Origin: an uncultured Muribaculaceae bacterium
GTDB lineage: Bacteria > Bacteroidota > Bacteroidia > Bacteroidales > Muribaculaceae
Direction: 5' to 3'
Assembly (NCBI GenBank): GCA_910584545.1
Contig: CAJUBC010000078.1
Span: 1-6,360, forward strand
DNA length: 6,360 nt
Shown here: in pieces, positions 6,331 to 6,360 of the stretch
How positions within the stretch are numbered: position 1 is the first letter of the stretch
Layout: each line of letters opens with the position of its first letter
Made by a program: the position numbers and the translations under genes
Notes under the pieces: model-generated
Told to the model about the DNA's origin: nothing
Database searches by the model: none
What the model saw: the letters and a program-made list of their open reading frames with translations, nothing else

Positions 6331-6360
6331 TGAATAATTAGGCCGAATCACGGACACCGA

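Larger units (their letters stand above)
6262..6360. other. Upstream intergenic region of the operon
   Basis: These 99 bases precede the TolC gene and run to the window edge. They are markedly more AT-rich than the genes up to about 6340, then turn GC-richer (ggccgaatcacggacaccga). Apart from the -7 element and the inverted repeat, a shorter TAATT/AATTA inverted repeat lies near 6324-6340. I see no coding frame, tRNA or riboswitch-like structure. Confidence 0.6.

Overview
The window looks like chromosomal DNA of a Bacteroidales bacterium, possibly of the Muribaculaceae/Bacteroidaceae type. Three signs support this: an exact TAnnTTTG Bacteroidetes-type -7 promoter element in front of the first gene, AT-rich leaders instead of clear Shine-Dalgarno motifs, and a signal peptide that leaves Gln at +1 of the outer membrane protein. 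GC content looks moderate, near 50% by eye. The assignment is an inference from these traits, not from a database match.

Nearly the whole window is one minus-strand operon, read from about 6261 down to 187. Its order is a TolC-family outer membrane efflux protein (6261-4981), an HlyD/YbhG-type periplasmic adaptor that is probably a lipoprotein (4984-4067), ABC ATPase NBD1 (4031-3111), ABC ATPase NBD2 (3118-2360), ABC-2 permease A (2344-1298, GTG start) and ABC-2 permease B (1290-187). Gaps are 35, 15 and 7 nt, and two junctions overlap by 4 and 8 nt, so translation is probably coupled. About 90 bases of AT-rich DNA upstream of the first gene hold the promoter and a 9-bp inverted repeat that overlaps it. 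At the left edge, a plus-strand reading frame (to 146) ends convergently with the operon. Its last 30 residues resemble the C-terminus of S41/tricorn-type peptidases.

The gene set amounts to a complete tripartite exporter of the YbhGFSR / YhiI-RbbA-YhhJ class. Two permeases form the inner membrane channel, two ATPases power it, the adaptor bridges the periplasm and the TolC protein provides the outer membrane exit. The substrate cannot be read from the sequence; drug, bile-acid or other amphiphile efflux is typical of the class.

I do not see an unprecedented system. The most informative detail is that the two ATPases match the two halves of the fused E. coli YbhF ATPase and are degenerate in complementary ways. 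NBD1 has Ser for the H-loop His and Glu for the Q-loop Gln. NBD2 has IPTGWKQ instead of LSGGMKQ. This predicts one canonical and one degenerate ATP site. A second small oddity is a 21-22 bp tandem duplication that supplies the stop codon of the NBD2 gene.
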